DNA of 64,000 nt from Pseudomonas fluorescens (GCF_900215245.1 NZ_LT907842.1:4712001-4776000), one strand, 5' to 3'. Shown: positions 1 to 8,796, counted from the stretch's first letter. Notes: generated by a model not told the origin, from the sequence alone. A program made the numbers and translations.

Positions 1-102
1 AACCAGATCATGGTGGTGACGGTCATCGTGTTGGTGGCGCTGGTGCAGGGCGTGCAAAGCCTCGGGGATCGCTGTGTGAGGTGGTTGGCGCATCGGCGCT
101 GA
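1..102 (+). CDS. ABC transporter permease, C-terminal end (MetI-like), partial
   Basis: The window opens inside this gene, and only the last 33 codons and a TGA are visible. They encode a hydrophobic stretch (MVVTVIVLVALVQGVQ) followed by a short basic tail. That fits the last membrane helix and cytoplasmic end of a MetI-type permease of a D/L-methionine ABC importer. The family call is tentative because so little is seen. An ordinary inner-membrane permease of another ABC family is possible. Confidence 0.5.
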   Translation, partial: NQIMVVTVIVLVALVQGVQSLGDRCVRWLAHRR

Positions 103-147
103 GCGGGCAGTGAGTGATCGGCTTCTGCGCATCCATGGCGCGACCGC

Positions 148-1560
148 TCAAGGCTTACGCCCGGCCTTCAGCAGCAGCGCTTCGAATACCCGTTGCGCGC
201 GTGGCTCGTCACTGTGGGCCACATTGAAGCGCATCGAATCAAGGTGCGCCGGGTCATAGCCGAATAGCGCGCCCGGCGCCAAGACCATGCTGCGTTTCAA
301 CGCCTCCTGGGCCAGCTGCTCGCCGTTCACCCCCGGTGGCAGGCGCGCCCAGATAAACATGCCGCCTTCAAAGGCCATCGGCAATTCGCAGCCGCAGCGC
401 TTGAGCCACTGTTCGACACGCCCACCCGATTCCATCAAGCGCTGCACCATACGCTTGCGGTGTTTGGCATAGCTGCCTTCGCTGAGCATGCGATAGACAA
501 TCTGTTCGAACAGCTCCGAGGTCACGCCGCCACTCATCAACTTCATGTTGGTCAGGTTGGCGGCCAACTGCGGCGCGGCCACCACATAACTGACGCGTGT
601 GTTGGCGCTGAGGATCTTGGAGAACCCCGACAGGTAGGTGACCTGCTCCAGGCCGGCAAGGGTTGCCAGTCGGGGCGGCGGGTTGGGGTGCAAGTCGCCG
701 TAGAGGTCATCTTCGACAATATGGCAGTGGTAGTGCTGGGTCAGTTGCAGCAGGCGAAACGCCTGACTGGGGCTGAAAGAATGGCCGGTAGGGTTATGCA
801 ACACGCTGGTGGTGAGATACAGGCTGGGGCGGTGTTCGGCCAGCAGTTGTTCGAGGGCGGTGAAGTCAAAGCCGTCGGGACGGCGCTGGATAGTCACCAC
901 TTTGACGCCATGCAGGGCCAGGTTGGCGTGGAAGTTGAAGTAACACGGCGCGTCCAGCAGCACCGTGTCGCCGGGGCGTGCGAGCAGGCGCATCAGCATG
1001 TCCAGGCCCTGCACCGTGTTGGGGGTGGTGATGATTTGCTCCACCGGCACCGACAGGCCGTCGGCGTGCAGTTTCTGTTGCAGGGCCTGGCGCAGCGGCA
1101 ACAGCCCGGCCGGCGTGCCCAGCCCGGCAATGCGCAACGACGGCGCGCGCACCACGCTGCGCATGGTTTGGCGGATGGCTTCGCCGTTCAACCATTCCTC
1201 CGGCAAGTGGCCGCCACCGGGCCGCAACTCGCCGCTGACGGTGACCAGCGGGCGCCGTAACACGCTGAGCAGGTCCTGGGGCAGCAGGTCGACCCAGGTC
1301 GCCGAAGTCGGGTGGGCGGTTTCCATCGCCACAAAGTAGCCGCGACCCTGGCTTGAGGTCAGCAGGTTGCGCCCACGCAGACGGTCCAGTGCCTCATTGA
1401 GGGTGAACTTGCTCACGCCCAGGGTCTGGGTCAACTCACGCACCGATGGCAACTTACTGCCGGGCGCCCATTCACCGCTTTCGATCGCCTGGCTGAACGC
1501 CGCGACGATCTGCTGGACCTTGGGCGTGCCTTCCACAAAGGCGATAGCGGATACAAACAT
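148..1560 (-). CDS. MocR/PdxR-type regulator (GntR winged helix + aminotransferase-like domain)
   Basis: 470 residues, the usual MocR length. An N-terminal GntR winged helix (about residues 12-78, with LPSVRELTQTLGVSKFTL as recognition region) is followed by a fold-type I aminotransferase domain. The PLP-binding lysine is K315 in SGFSK; the HNPTGH and VEDDLYGDL motifs of the family are also present. MocR proteins bind PLP or a PLP-amine adduct and usually control an adjacent divergent operon. Here the divergent neighbours are the rubredoxin, TIM-barrel and LysE genes starting at 1719. A 6-4-6 palindrome lies 18 bases upstream of the start codon. Target metabolite unknown. Confidence 0.9.
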   Translation of the reverse strand: MFVSAIAFVEGTPKVQQIVAAFSQAIESGEWAPGSKLPSVRELTQTLGVSKFTLNEALDRLRGRNLLTSSQGRGYFVAMETAHPTSATWVDLLPQDLLSVLRRPLVTVSGELRPGGGHLPEEWLNGEAIRQTMRSVVRAPSLRIAGLGTPAGLLPLRQALQQKLHADGLSVPVEQIITTPNTVQGLDMLMRLLARPGDTVLLDAPCYFNFHANLALHGVKVVTIQRRPDGFDFTALEQLLAEHRPSLYLTTSVLHNPTGHSFSPSQAFRLLQLTQHYHCHIVEDDLYGDLHPNPPPRLATLAGLEQVTYLSGFSKILSANTRVSYVVAAPQLAANLTNMKLMSGGVTSELFEQIVYRMLSEGSYAKHRKRMVQRLMESGGRVEQWLKRCGCELPMAFEGGMFIWARLPPGVNGEQLAQEALKRSMVLAPGALFGYDPAHLDSMRFNVAHSDEPRAQRVFEALLLKAGRKP

Positions 1561-1578
1561 AAACCTTCCTTGTCTTTG

Positions 1579-1594
1579 CCGGTACTTTTACCGG
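1579..1594. promoter_or_regulatory. Palindrome in the MocR/rubredoxin divergent region (candidate operator)
   Basis: CCGGTA-CTTT-TACCGG is a perfect 6-bp inverted repeat with a 4-base spacer, between the divergent MocR gene and the rubredoxin operon. MocR regulators typically bind repeats in such intergenic regions, so this is a plausible operator. No binding data. Confidence 0.4.
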
Positions 1595-1718
1595 TGAAGT
1601 TAGGCCGGATTAGGCATCACTTTACCTGCCTTGTGCAATGCCGCTCCCCTAGACTGCGCGCCATCTCGCCAGGAGTTGGCGACATTCCCTACAGGCGAGC
1701 AATGGATTTCGCATCCTT

Positions 1719-1883
1719 ATGAAGACTTATATGTGCGCACCCTGCGGCTTTATGTACGTAGAAGAATTGGGCATTCCGGAGGACGGAATCCCGGCAGGCA
1801 CCCCTTGGGAAGAGGTGCCTGAAGACTGGAAATGCCCGGATTGCGGCGTGACCAAGGCCGACTTCATGGCCATCGAAATTTAA
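1719..1883 (+). CDS. Rubredoxin
   Basis: 54 residues with the two iron-binding knuckles CAPCG (residues 6-10) and CPDCG (39-43) about 30 residues apart, the classic one-iron rubredoxin arrangement. Conserved aromatic and acidic residues lie between (GTPWEEVPEDW). Rubredoxins are cytoplasmic one-electron carriers. The next start is only 27 bases downstream, so it is probably co-transcribed with the TIM-barrel gene and could donate electrons to that enzyme. This context is unlike the usual Pseudomonas rubredoxin pair with rubredoxin reductase for alkane hydroxylation. Confidence 0.93.
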   Translation: MKTYMCAPCGFMYVEELGIPEDGIPAGTPWEEVPEDWKCPDCGVTKADFMAIEI

Positions 1884-1910
1884 CCCTCCATCAACGAAAG
1901 GAATCGCTCC

Positions 1911-2780
1911 ATGGAAAGCAAACTGATCAACCCCACCGTGCCGTTCTGTACCGGTGTGGCTCACCAGAAATACCTCAGCGCGGAAAAGGGCCTGCAAACC
2001 GCTGTCGAAGGCGACTGCACCCACTGGTACATCGACGGCAGCCTGTTCGGTGAAATGGTTGACGACTGGACCGAGGCACGCATCGTCAGCCTGCAGGCGC
2101 AGATCGAGGCGAGCGGCGTTCGGCCGATATTCCACGGCAACTTCAAGGCCCCACTGGGCAGTGACGTCGAGGCGTTCCGTGTGGCGGCCGTGGAGTACGT
2201 GAAAAAAGAGATCGATATCGCCAGCCGTCTGGGCGCGCCGTTGATCATTCACGGTGGCTGCATCGTCGAGCCGAAAATGGTGCTGATGGCCAAGAAGGTT
2301 GCCCTGGAGCACTACCTCAAGTCGGTACAGGAACTGGCAAGTTACGCCGCGGCCAAGGGCACGGATATCTACCTGGAGAACCTGTCCAACTACGTCAACT
2401 ACCGGCCGTTCCACTACATCTTTACCCACGAAGCTGAATACGCCTTTGTATTCGAGCGCCTGCAAGCGCACAGCAACGTGTATTTCTTCCTGGATGCCGG
2501 CCACGCCAATATCGAAAACGGCCTGCCGGCGGAGGTGGTGCGCAAGTATCACCACCTCATCAAGGGCATTTCCTTCAGCAATAACAATGGCGTGCAAGAC
2601 CAGCACTTCGGCATTCATGACGGCAGCTGTGACTACGCCGACGTGGTGCAGGCCATCGTCGAAACCAATTGGAAAGGCTTGGTGGCGTTCGAAACCCGCA
2701 ACCAGACCGCCAAGGCTGCCCTGGCTGACCTGGCGCTGATGTACCGCGAATCCCTGACGACCGAAATCGCGGTCGCCTGA
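1911..2780 (+). CDS. Xylose-isomerase-like TIM-barrel metalloenzyme
   Basis: 289 residues with the pattern of the AP-endonuclease-2 / sugar isomerase TIM barrel. Likely metal and active-site residues follow the family spacing: H75, H114 (IIHGG), E156 (YLENL), D195 and H198 (LDAGHA), H232, H236-D237 (GIHDG) and E261 (FETRN). A purine-rich Shine-Dalgarno (AAAGGA) precedes the ATG. Family members include isomerases, epimerases and non-haem metal oxygenases, so the substrate cannot be read off. Lying between a rubredoxin and a LysE exporter under a MocR regulator, it may act in making or modifying an amino-acid-like metabolite. Confidence 0.8.
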   Translation: MESKLINPTVPFCTGVAHQKYLSAEKGLQTAVEGDCTHWYIDGSLFGEMVDDWTEARIVSLQAQIEASGVRPIFHGNFKAPLGSDVEAFRVAAVEYVKKEIDIASRLGAPLIIHGGCIVEPKMVLMAKKVALEHYLKSVQELASYAAAKGTDIYLENLSNYVNYRPFHYIFTHEAEYAFVFERLQAHSNVYFFLDAGHANIENGLPAEVVRKYHHLIKGISFSNNNGVQDQHFGIHDGSCDYADVVQAIVETNWKGLVAFETRNQTAKAALADLALMYRESLTTEIAVA

Positions 2781-2845
2781 TGGGCCCAGGGGCGGGCGCT
2801 TGCGAGGCCCGCTCCGTTGTTTTTTTCAAACCAAGGTCCCGGACC

Positions 2846-3478
2846 ATGACAACTGCGTTAACACTGTCTTCGTTTCTGTATTTTCTGCTGTTTTGCGCCA
2901 CCATGACCTTCAGCCCCGGCCCCATGACCCTGCTGCTCTTGAGCCTGGGTTTGAAAGACGGCCTGCGTAGCTCGATCCCGGCGCAGATCGGCGCCACGGT
3001 GTCCTACCTGATTTCGATCCTGATCTTTGCCGTGGGCTTTTCGGAGTTGATCAAGGGCAACCTCGCCATTACCCAGACCATCCAGTTTGTTGGCGTGGCC
3101 TACATTCTTTACCTGGCCTACAAGCAGTGGACCAGCAGTGGCGTCGCGATCAACAAGGCCGGTGCCGTGGAGGGCTCGCGCAGCCTGTTCGGCAAAGGCT
3201 TGCTGACCGGGTTTTCCAACCCTAAGACCATCATCATGTTCAGCGCGGTGTTCCCGCAGTTTGCCGGCTCAGGTGAGCACACCTCATCGGCAGATATCGC
3301 GATCCTGGGGTTAACCTTTCTGACGCTGCAATTTGCCAGCGGTTGCCTGTACTGCTATTTCGGCCAGCGCATCAAACACGTATTGGAAAACCCCAAGCGC
3401 CGGGTGTTGTTGCAGCGGGTCACGGCGGTGTTGCTACTGGGTGTGGCGTTGATGCTGGCGCGCGGGTTTTCGCACTGA
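2846..3478 (+). CDS. LysE/RhtB-family amino-acid exporter
   Basis: 210 residues from the ATG at 2846. An upstream in-frame start would add a non-conserved hydrophilic extension. The early motif FSPGPMTLLLLSLGLKDG is the LysE/RhtB signature (PGP near the first helix), and about six membrane helices follow. Members export amino acids or related small molecules from the cytoplasm. Third in the rubredoxin - TIM barrel - LysE array, 65 bases after the previous stop, it probably exports the product or a toxic intermediate of that cluster. Confidence 0.9.
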   Translation: MTTALTLSSFLYFLLFCATMTFSPGPMTLLLLSLGLKDGLRSSIPAQIGATVSYLISILIFAVGFSELIKGNLAITQTIQFVGVAYILYLAYKQWTSSGVAINKAGAVEGSRSLFGKGLLTGFSNPKTIIMFSAVFPQFAGSGEHTSSADIAILGLTFLTLQFASGCLYCYFGQRIKHVLENPKRRVLLQRVTAVLLLGVALMLARGFSH

Positions 3479-3567
3479 ATGGCCTGATCTACAGCCTTAT
3501 GAGCGGTAGTGGCGATTTGCTGTTGCCCTGATAGACTCCAGGCATTCTCTCAGGATTACACCCGACC

Positions 3568-4626
3568 ATGTCAGCTGCCGGAGGAAATGGACTTCCGCTC
3601 GCTTCACGGTTATACAAATCCCGCTTACTGGGGCTGACGCTCGGCTTGGTGTGCGTGGTGTTTGGTATGTATCCCCTGCACCCACCGGCGTGGGTGTGGG
3701 TATGGATGGTGATCAACGCCTTTGTCTGGCCGCACCTTGCCTATCAATGGTCGCGCCGCGCGAGCAATTCGCTGCGCAGCGAACGCCGCAACCTGCTGTT
3801 CGACTCCTTTTGCGGCGGGTTCTGGGTCGGCGCCATGCACTTCAACCCGCTGCCCGGCGTCACCACGCTGTCGATGATGACCATGAACAACGTCGCCATC
3901 GGCGGGTTTCGCTTTATGTTGGCCGGTTGGGTCGCACAGGCGTTGGGTATTGGCGCGTCAATGTTGCTATTGGGTCCGGCGTTTATCGCCGTGACCACCG
4001 AGACCCAGCTGTATGCGTGCTTGCCGATCCTCACGCTGTATCCCATGGCGCTGGGGTGGATCTGCTATCGCCAGGCCGTGACCCTGGCCCGGCATAAACG
4101 CGAGTTGCTGGCGTTGAGCCGCACGGACAGCCTGTCCGGCCTGCTCAACCACGGCGCCTGGAAAGACCATCTGGAAATCGAGTTTCAGCGCTGCCGCCGC
4201 GAGCAGGTCGGCGCGGCTATTGCGCTGATCGACATCGACCATTTCAAGACCATCAACGATACCTACGGGCATGTCACTGGCGATATCGTGCTGCGCCAAC
4301 TGAGTAAAGTCCTGCGCCAGAACCTGCGGGCTTCCGACATGGCCGGGCGTTATGGCGGGGATGAGTTTTGTGTGATTTTGCCGGATATGCCACTTGCTCG
4401 GGCCACGGAAGTGATGGACGCCTTGCGCGATCGCTTCAGTGCATTGGCCTATGTGCAGGACCCGACCCTGCGCGCCAGCCTGAGCATTGGGCTGGCCCCG
4501 TATCAAGCCGCCCACGCCGATTCCACCAGTTGGCTCAACGACGCTGACCAGGCCTTGTATGAAGCCAAGAGCAGCGGGCGTAACCGGGTCAGCGCTGTGC
4601 AGGGGAGTTGGTTGCGGTCGGTTTAG
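3568..4626 (+). CDS. Diguanylate cyclase, MASE2-GGDEF
   Basis: 352 residues. Several membrane helices (about residues 18-165) resemble the MASE2 sensor domain of AdrA/DgcC-type cyclases. A C-terminal GGDEF domain has GGDEF at 263-267 and an intact product-inhibition site RASD (254-257) five residues before it. The active site is complete, so it should convert two GTP to c-di-GMP, the second messenger promoting sessile growth. It stands alone between LysE and the carboxypeptidase; no partner phosphodiesterase is adjacent. Confidence 0.92.
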   Translation: MSAAGGNGLPLASRLYKSRLLGLTLGLVCVVFGMYPLHPPAWVWVWMVINAFVWPHLAYQWSRRASNSLRSERRNLLFDSFCGGFWVGAMHFNPLPGVTTLSMMTMNNVAIGGFRFMLAGWVAQALGIGASMLLLGPAFIAVTTETQLYACLPILTLYPMALGWICYRQAVTLARHKRELLALSRTDSLSGLLNHGAWKDHLEIEFQRCRREQVGAAIALIDIDHFKTINDTYGHVTGDIVLRQLSKVLRQNLRASDMAGRYGGDEFCVILPDMPLARATEVMDALRDRFSALAYVQDPTLRASLSIGLAPYQAAHADSTSWLNDADQALYEAKSSGRNRVSAVQGSWLRSV

Positions 4627-4675
4627 TGGGGTAGGGTGTTTGCAGCCCCTCCCAACAAAAAACAAGGATCGGTCC

Positions 4676-5905
4676 ATGCTCTTCTCCTTCTCCCGTACCC
4701 TCCTGGCCGCGACCCTGGCCTTGTCCTGCGCAATGCCGGCCTACAGCGCCGAACCCCACAAACAGATCCAGGCGGATTCCGAACAGTACCAGGCCGATAC
4801 CTTGAAACTGTTGGAGCGCCTGGTGAATATTGATTCGGGCTCCGGCTACGAGCCCGGCCTGACCCAAGTGCGCGACATCGCCGTCGATGAACTGAAACAG
4901 CTCGGTTTCAGCATCGAACTGGTGCCGGACAAGGCCGCCAACAACAGCCATGTGATCGCTACCCTCAAGGGCACCGGTAAAGCCAGGATCCTGCTGATGG
5001 CCCACATGGACACCGTGTTCAAGGAAGGCTCGGCCGCCGAACGCCCGTTCCACATCAAAGACGGCCGCGCTTATGGCCCGGGCGTAATGGATGACAAGGG
5101 CGGCATCGTCGCCGGCATCTACGCGCTGAAAGTCCTCAAAAACCAGGGCTTCAAGGACTACGCAAACATCACCTTCCTTCTCGACGCCAGCGAAGAAACC
5201 GGCTCCGAGGCCGCCTCCGAGCTGATCCGCAACACCGCCAAAAGCCACGACGTCACCCTCAACCTCGAACCCGGCCGCCCCGCCGACGGCCTGGTGGTAT
5301 GGCGCAAAGGCAGCGCCACCGCCGTGGTCGAAGTCAAAGGCAAAGCCGCTCATGCTGGTGTCGCCCCGGAACTGGGTCGCAACGCCGCCATGGAAGCCGC
5401 GCACCAGATCCTGCAACTGGGCAAACTGGGCGATGAGGAAAAGAAAACCACCATCAACTTCACGGTCATCAAGGCCGGTGACCGCACCAATGTGATCCCC
5501 GACCAAGCCACCGCCAAGGCCGACGTGCGTGCTGCGTTGCCGAAAGAATTTGATCGGATCGAGAAAGACCTCGCGCGCGTTTCAGCGAATAAGTTGATCC
5601 CTGAAACCGAAGTGAAGACCAGCCTGTTGCGCGGCCTGCCGCCGATGCCGCAGACGCCGGAGTCGGACAAATTGGTGGCGATTGCCCAGGGAATTTATGG
5701 GGAGTTAGGGCGCAAGCTGACCATTGAAGGCAGCGGCGGAGCGGCGGATGCAAGCCTGTCCGCCGGGGTTGGGACGCCGACGCTGGATGGGTTTGGGATT
5801 GTCGGTGGGAATATTCATACGCCGGAGGAATATGCCGAGGTGGAAAGTGTGGCGCCGCGGATTTATCTGTTGAGCCGGATGATTATGGAGCTTTCCAGGC
5901 GCTGA
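4676..5905 (+). CDS. Secreted M20 metallopeptidase (glutamate carboxypeptidase / CPG2-like)
   Basis: 409 residues from the ATG at 4676, preceded by AAGGAT. The N-terminus is a Sec signal peptide ending near PAYSA. M20 di-zinc motifs are in order: HMDTVF, GPGVMDDKGG, DASEETGSE and the C-terminal GGAADAS. This matches periplasmic carboxypeptidase G2, which removes C-terminal glutamate from folates and peptides. Substrate specificity is inferred from family resemblance only. The 3' end is followed by REP-like sequence. Confidence 0.88.
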   Translation: MLFSFSRTLLAATLALSCAMPAYSAEPHKQIQADSEQYQADTLKLLERLVNIDSGSGYEPGLTQVRDIAVDELKQLGFSIELVPDKAANNSHVIATLKGTGKARILLMAHMDTVFKEGSAAERPFHIKDGRAYGPGVMDDKGGIVAGIYALKVLKNQGFKDYANITFLLDASEETGSEAASELIRNTAKSHDVTLNLEPGRPADGLVVWRKGSATAVVEVKGKAAHAGVAPELGRNAAMEAAHQILQLGKLGDEEKKTTINFTVIKAGDRTNVIPDQATAKADVRAALPKEFDRIEKDLARVSANKLIPETEVKTSLLRGLPPMPQTPESDKLVAIAQGIYGELGRKLTIEGSGGAADASLSAGVGTPTLDGFGIVGGNIHTPEEYAEVESVAPRIYLLSRMIMELSRR

Positions 5906-5977
5906 TTTGATTGCAGGGCTCACTCATTCCGGTGAGCCCGATTCTCTGGCCCGCTGGCTTATTGTGACCGCTGCGCA

Positions 5978-6013
5978 ACCCAACGCGAGCAAGCTCGCTC
6001 GCCACAGGGTTGG
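5978..6013. repeat. REP-like palindrome
   Basis: GCGAGCAAGCTCGCTCGC lies within flanking CAACCCAAC / GTTGGGGTTG arms. It resembles the short Pseudomonas REP core (GCGAGCAAGCTCGC) and sits between the carboxypeptidase and the Rhs locus. It may also act as a bidirectional terminator. Confidence 0.55.
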
Positions 6014-6039
6014 GGTTGTCAGTGAGGCAAGTGGTGTTC

Positions 6040-7059
6040 TTACCATGTGGATGGGTCTTCGAGACTGGCTCTTTGGAGGTCGTCTTTCCAAACCTCGTTG
6101 GCTAATCGGTAGATGTCGGCAAAAAAGCTTCGGGGGTCAACTATTTCTGTTTCGTCCCAGGCCATCGTTGAATATTTATCTGGGTCATCCTCAAAAAAAC
6201 AATGAAAATCAAAGTTTTCTGTATTTAATGCGGCGTCCAGGTTTTCCATTAATTTGTATCGGTGGCGATAGGAAAGCTTGTTGTATGGATCCAGGCAATA
6301 TTTGAGAATTAGATTTTCTCTATCTTTTTTGTCGTTGGGATCATAGGCGTGAAGCTCTGCTCCCTTGGTTTCCTCTCTGTCGTAAATGTCAAAAACTCCT
6401 ACGAAATAATACAAGCTCGCATCAAAAGGTATGTGCTCGGAAAATGGGTGAAATAGCATTTTTATTCCTTGATCGGAAATAGAGTAAAAGCGTTCACGTC
6501 GCTGTTCCCGCGAGGTTTGAGGTGCAGTTAGTTGTCGCTCATTTACTTGTGCCTTTCCGATTGGATTTTCGAGGCCGGTTACTGGCTTACATCCATCGCC
6601 GCCTGGGCAGGTGTTTAAGCCCAGAGGATCCACCCAACCTGTTGGGTTCGGCACGTACTGGTACGCGTTAATCCCACCCGCCAGCTTCACCGGGTCAGGC
6701 GTCAGGTAGCGACCAATATCCGGATTGTAGTACCGGTGGCGGTTGTAGTGCAGCCCGCTTTCCGGGTCGAAGTATTGGCCTTGGAAGCGCAGCGGGTTGT
6801 CGATTTTGCTGACGTCGAGGCGGGCAATCTCTCCGTAGGCGCGGTAGTGCGCCGACCAGACGATTTCACCGTCTGGGTCTGTAAGCTCCTGCGGTGTTCC
6901 GAGGTGGTCGAGTTGGTAGTGGAAGGGCTGGGTGTCTTTAGGGCCAAAGCCTTCCAGCAGTGCCAAAGGCCTAAAACTGTCCGGTTCGTAGAGGTAACTG
7001 CGATGACGATCTGCGTGATGTTCGGCAATTGCGAAGACCCGTGGTGAGAGAGCGAGCAT
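6040..7059 (-). pseudogene. Orphan Rhs C-terminal cassette 3 (truncated core + acidic unknown tip)
   Basis: Homology to the full-length Rhs starts at about 7029 (IAEHHADRH) and runs to the hallmark junction NPTGWVDPLGL. A unique 191-residue tip follows (coding about 6615-6040). Everything upstream of the junction in the core is gone, and the apparent ATG at 7057-7059 lies inside a hairpin, so no genuine start is evident. The tip is strongly acidic and aromatic (for example FHCFFEDDPDKYS) and resembles an immunity protein more than a nuclease. No separate immunity gene follows it. It is probably a displaced tip kept as a recombination reservoir, or a tip fused to its immunity domain. Function unassigned. 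Confidence 0.7.
6650..7029 (-). repeat. Rhs core direct repeat, copy 1
   Basis: About 380 bp nearly identical to 8065-8460 and 9631-10010. It encodes the last part of the Rhs core up to DPLGL. The three direct copies differ by only scattered bases and lie just upstream (in reading direction) of three unrelated tips, so homologous recombination could swap tips. Confidence 0.9.
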
Positions 7060-7079
7060 GTTCGCTCTCTCACCACGGG
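7038..7079. repeat. 18-bp perfect stem hairpin at the break of Rhs cassette 3
   Basis: The two 18-base arms (7038-7055 and 7062-7079) are perfect reverse complements, CCCGTGGTGAGAGAGCGA on the left, separated by a 6-base loop. It lies exactly where Rhs core homology of cassette 3 ends and before the immunity gene of cassette 2. It may be a terminator for that immunity gene or a REP-like element marking the rearrangement end-point. Confidence 0.75.
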
Positions 7080-7119
7080 GATTGGGCTGTAACGTCGAGT
7101 GGTGGCGTTCTTATGCTGC

Positions 7120-7485
7120 CTATTGGTCTTTGAAACTGACCATGTATTGCTTTAAACGGCTCAAAAGGATCTGCATAAAGATTCGTTGATCAGCTATAGG
7201 GTCGCTGAAGTAAGTTGCCATTTTTTTAAATACTGCGTTGAAGTCATCATTAATAGATAAGTAGTGTTCGATCGACTCGATGAACCATTCTTGTTCTGAT
7301 TTTGTATAAGACAGAAATTCTGGCTTGGTCAGTTCGTCAAAAAGCTCAATAAGTTCTTCTTTGTTGTTTACATTCTTTGAGGAGATGAAATCTTCTCTTT
7401 CCGGATTATCCGTATTTTCAATGTCGTATGTGAACAGTAATCCACGGATTATTGCCATGCTTGGATTTTTTTTCATGTTCATCAC
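7120..7485 (-). CDS. Putative Rhs immunity protein (cassette 2)
   Basis: 121 residues, AT-rich and helical-looking, with no signal peptide or recognised domain. Its start overlaps the stop of the cassette-2 toxin tip by 4 bases (7482-7485, ATGA), the translational coupling typical of polymorphic toxin/immunity pairs. An alternative start is the internal methionine at position 2 or 4. The immunity role is inferred from position, size and overlap. Confidence 0.65.
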   Translation of the reverse strand: MMNMKKNPSMAIIRGLLFTYDIENTDNPEREDFISSKNVNNKEELIELFDELTKPEFLSYTKSEQEWFIESIEHYLSINDDFNAVFKKMATYFSDPIADQRIFMQILLSRLKQYMVSFKDQ

Positions 7486-8786
7486 TCGGTATAGGCAGTT
7501 TTTGGTTTTCCATCTTTATCTAGTATTACTCGTGCTTTGCGTTGTTGACTATATTGCAGGTCGCCACTGGAATACCCTTCACCAATCACTCTTCCCATGT
7601 CCATCGGCTCCAATGATGCTGCATGACCGTTTCTTCTAAATATTAGCTGTGCTCGATATATCGAATTCAACTGATCCCTATGGCTCAGGTAATGCGTTGC
7701 TGCAGGTGGGTATTTAGGTTCTCCTTTTTTCTTACCTGATGTGTAAATCTCAACAATTCCTGTTGTTGGGTTTTTTGCTGATCTGACTCTTTCGAGCTGA
7801 GATTCAAATGTTGTCTGGGCGCCGTGTTTTTCTAAAAAATGTGCGCCTGGTGTCTCCTCTTCGAGCTTGTCCAAGCGTCTGTAGGTATTTGCTTCTGCGA
7901 GCTCATCAATTTTTGCCAGTCGTTCCGCACGTGTCAGTTGAGGTAACGCGGGCTCTCCGTGATGTACACCTTTAGTTGAGTTTTGAACGTTAGCGCTTGA
8001 CTTGCAACCATCTCCACTAGGGCATGAGTTTAAGCCTAGCGGATCAATCCACCCTGTAGGGCTCGGCACGTACTGGTACGCGTTAATCCCACCCGCCAGC
8101 TTCACCGGGTCAGGCGTCAGATAGCGACCAATATCCGGATTGTAGTAGCGATGGCGGTTGTAGTGCAGCCCGCTTTCCGCATCGAAGTATTGGCCTTGGA
8201 AGCGCAGCGGGTTGTCGATTTTGCTGACGTCGAGGCGGGCAATCTCACCATAGGCGCGGTAGTGCGCCGACCAGACGATTTCACCGTCTGGGTCTGTAAG
8301 CTCCTGCGGTGTTCCGAGGTGGTCGAGTTGGTAGTGGAAGGGCTGGGTGTCTTTAGGGCCAAAGCCTTCCAGCAGTGCCAAAGGCCTAAAACTGTCCGGT
8401 TCGTAGAGGTAACTGCGATGGCGATCCGCGTGATGCTCGGCAATCAGCTTGTCGCCTTGCCAAAAAAACTCTGTCGTTATGCCTCCAACGGTTTTGCTGA
8501 TCCGTCGCCCAAACGGGTCATAGCGATAGCTGGCTGTTTTTCCGTTCGGCTGGGTGATGCCTATCAACCGGTGCTGGCAGTCGTAGCGGTATTCAGTAAC
8601 GAGTTGATGGCCTTTGCCACGTCGCTGACGGATCAGGTTGCCAAAGGCGTCATAGTCGTAATGATGATCGCCCTGGATCATCAGGCGGTTGCCGGCAACG
8701 ATGTCCGGGCCGTGGCCGAAGCGTTCCTGTGCGTCTCGTGGGTGATCGGCCCGAGTCAGACGGGCGAGGGGATCGTAGTAGTGGTA
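7482..8786 (-). pseudogene. Orphan Rhs C-terminal cassette 2 (core fragment + unidentified toxin tip)
   Basis: The frame is open from about 8786 with Rhs core sequence (HYYDPLARLTRADH), then DPLGL, then a unique 182-residue tip (coding about 8030-7482). Compared with the full Rhs, the core fragment lacks 12 residues in frame near 8705 and has no upstream start; the first internal ATG is at 8681. The tip contains AHFLEKHG, ATHYLSHRDQL and a C-terminal VILDKDGKPKTAY. This layout loosely resembles BECR-fold RNase toxins, but I cannot assign the family. It is followed by a 4-base overlap with a likely immunity gene. Confidence 0.75.
8065..8786 (-). repeat. Rhs core direct repeat, copy 2
   Basis: About 720 bp nearly identical to 9631-10390 of the complete rhs gene, with a 36-base in-frame deletion near 8705. 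It is the longest of the displaced core pieces and ends at REP-like DNA at about 8797. Confidence 0.9.
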
Positions 8787-8796
8787 CCTCGTCCGC

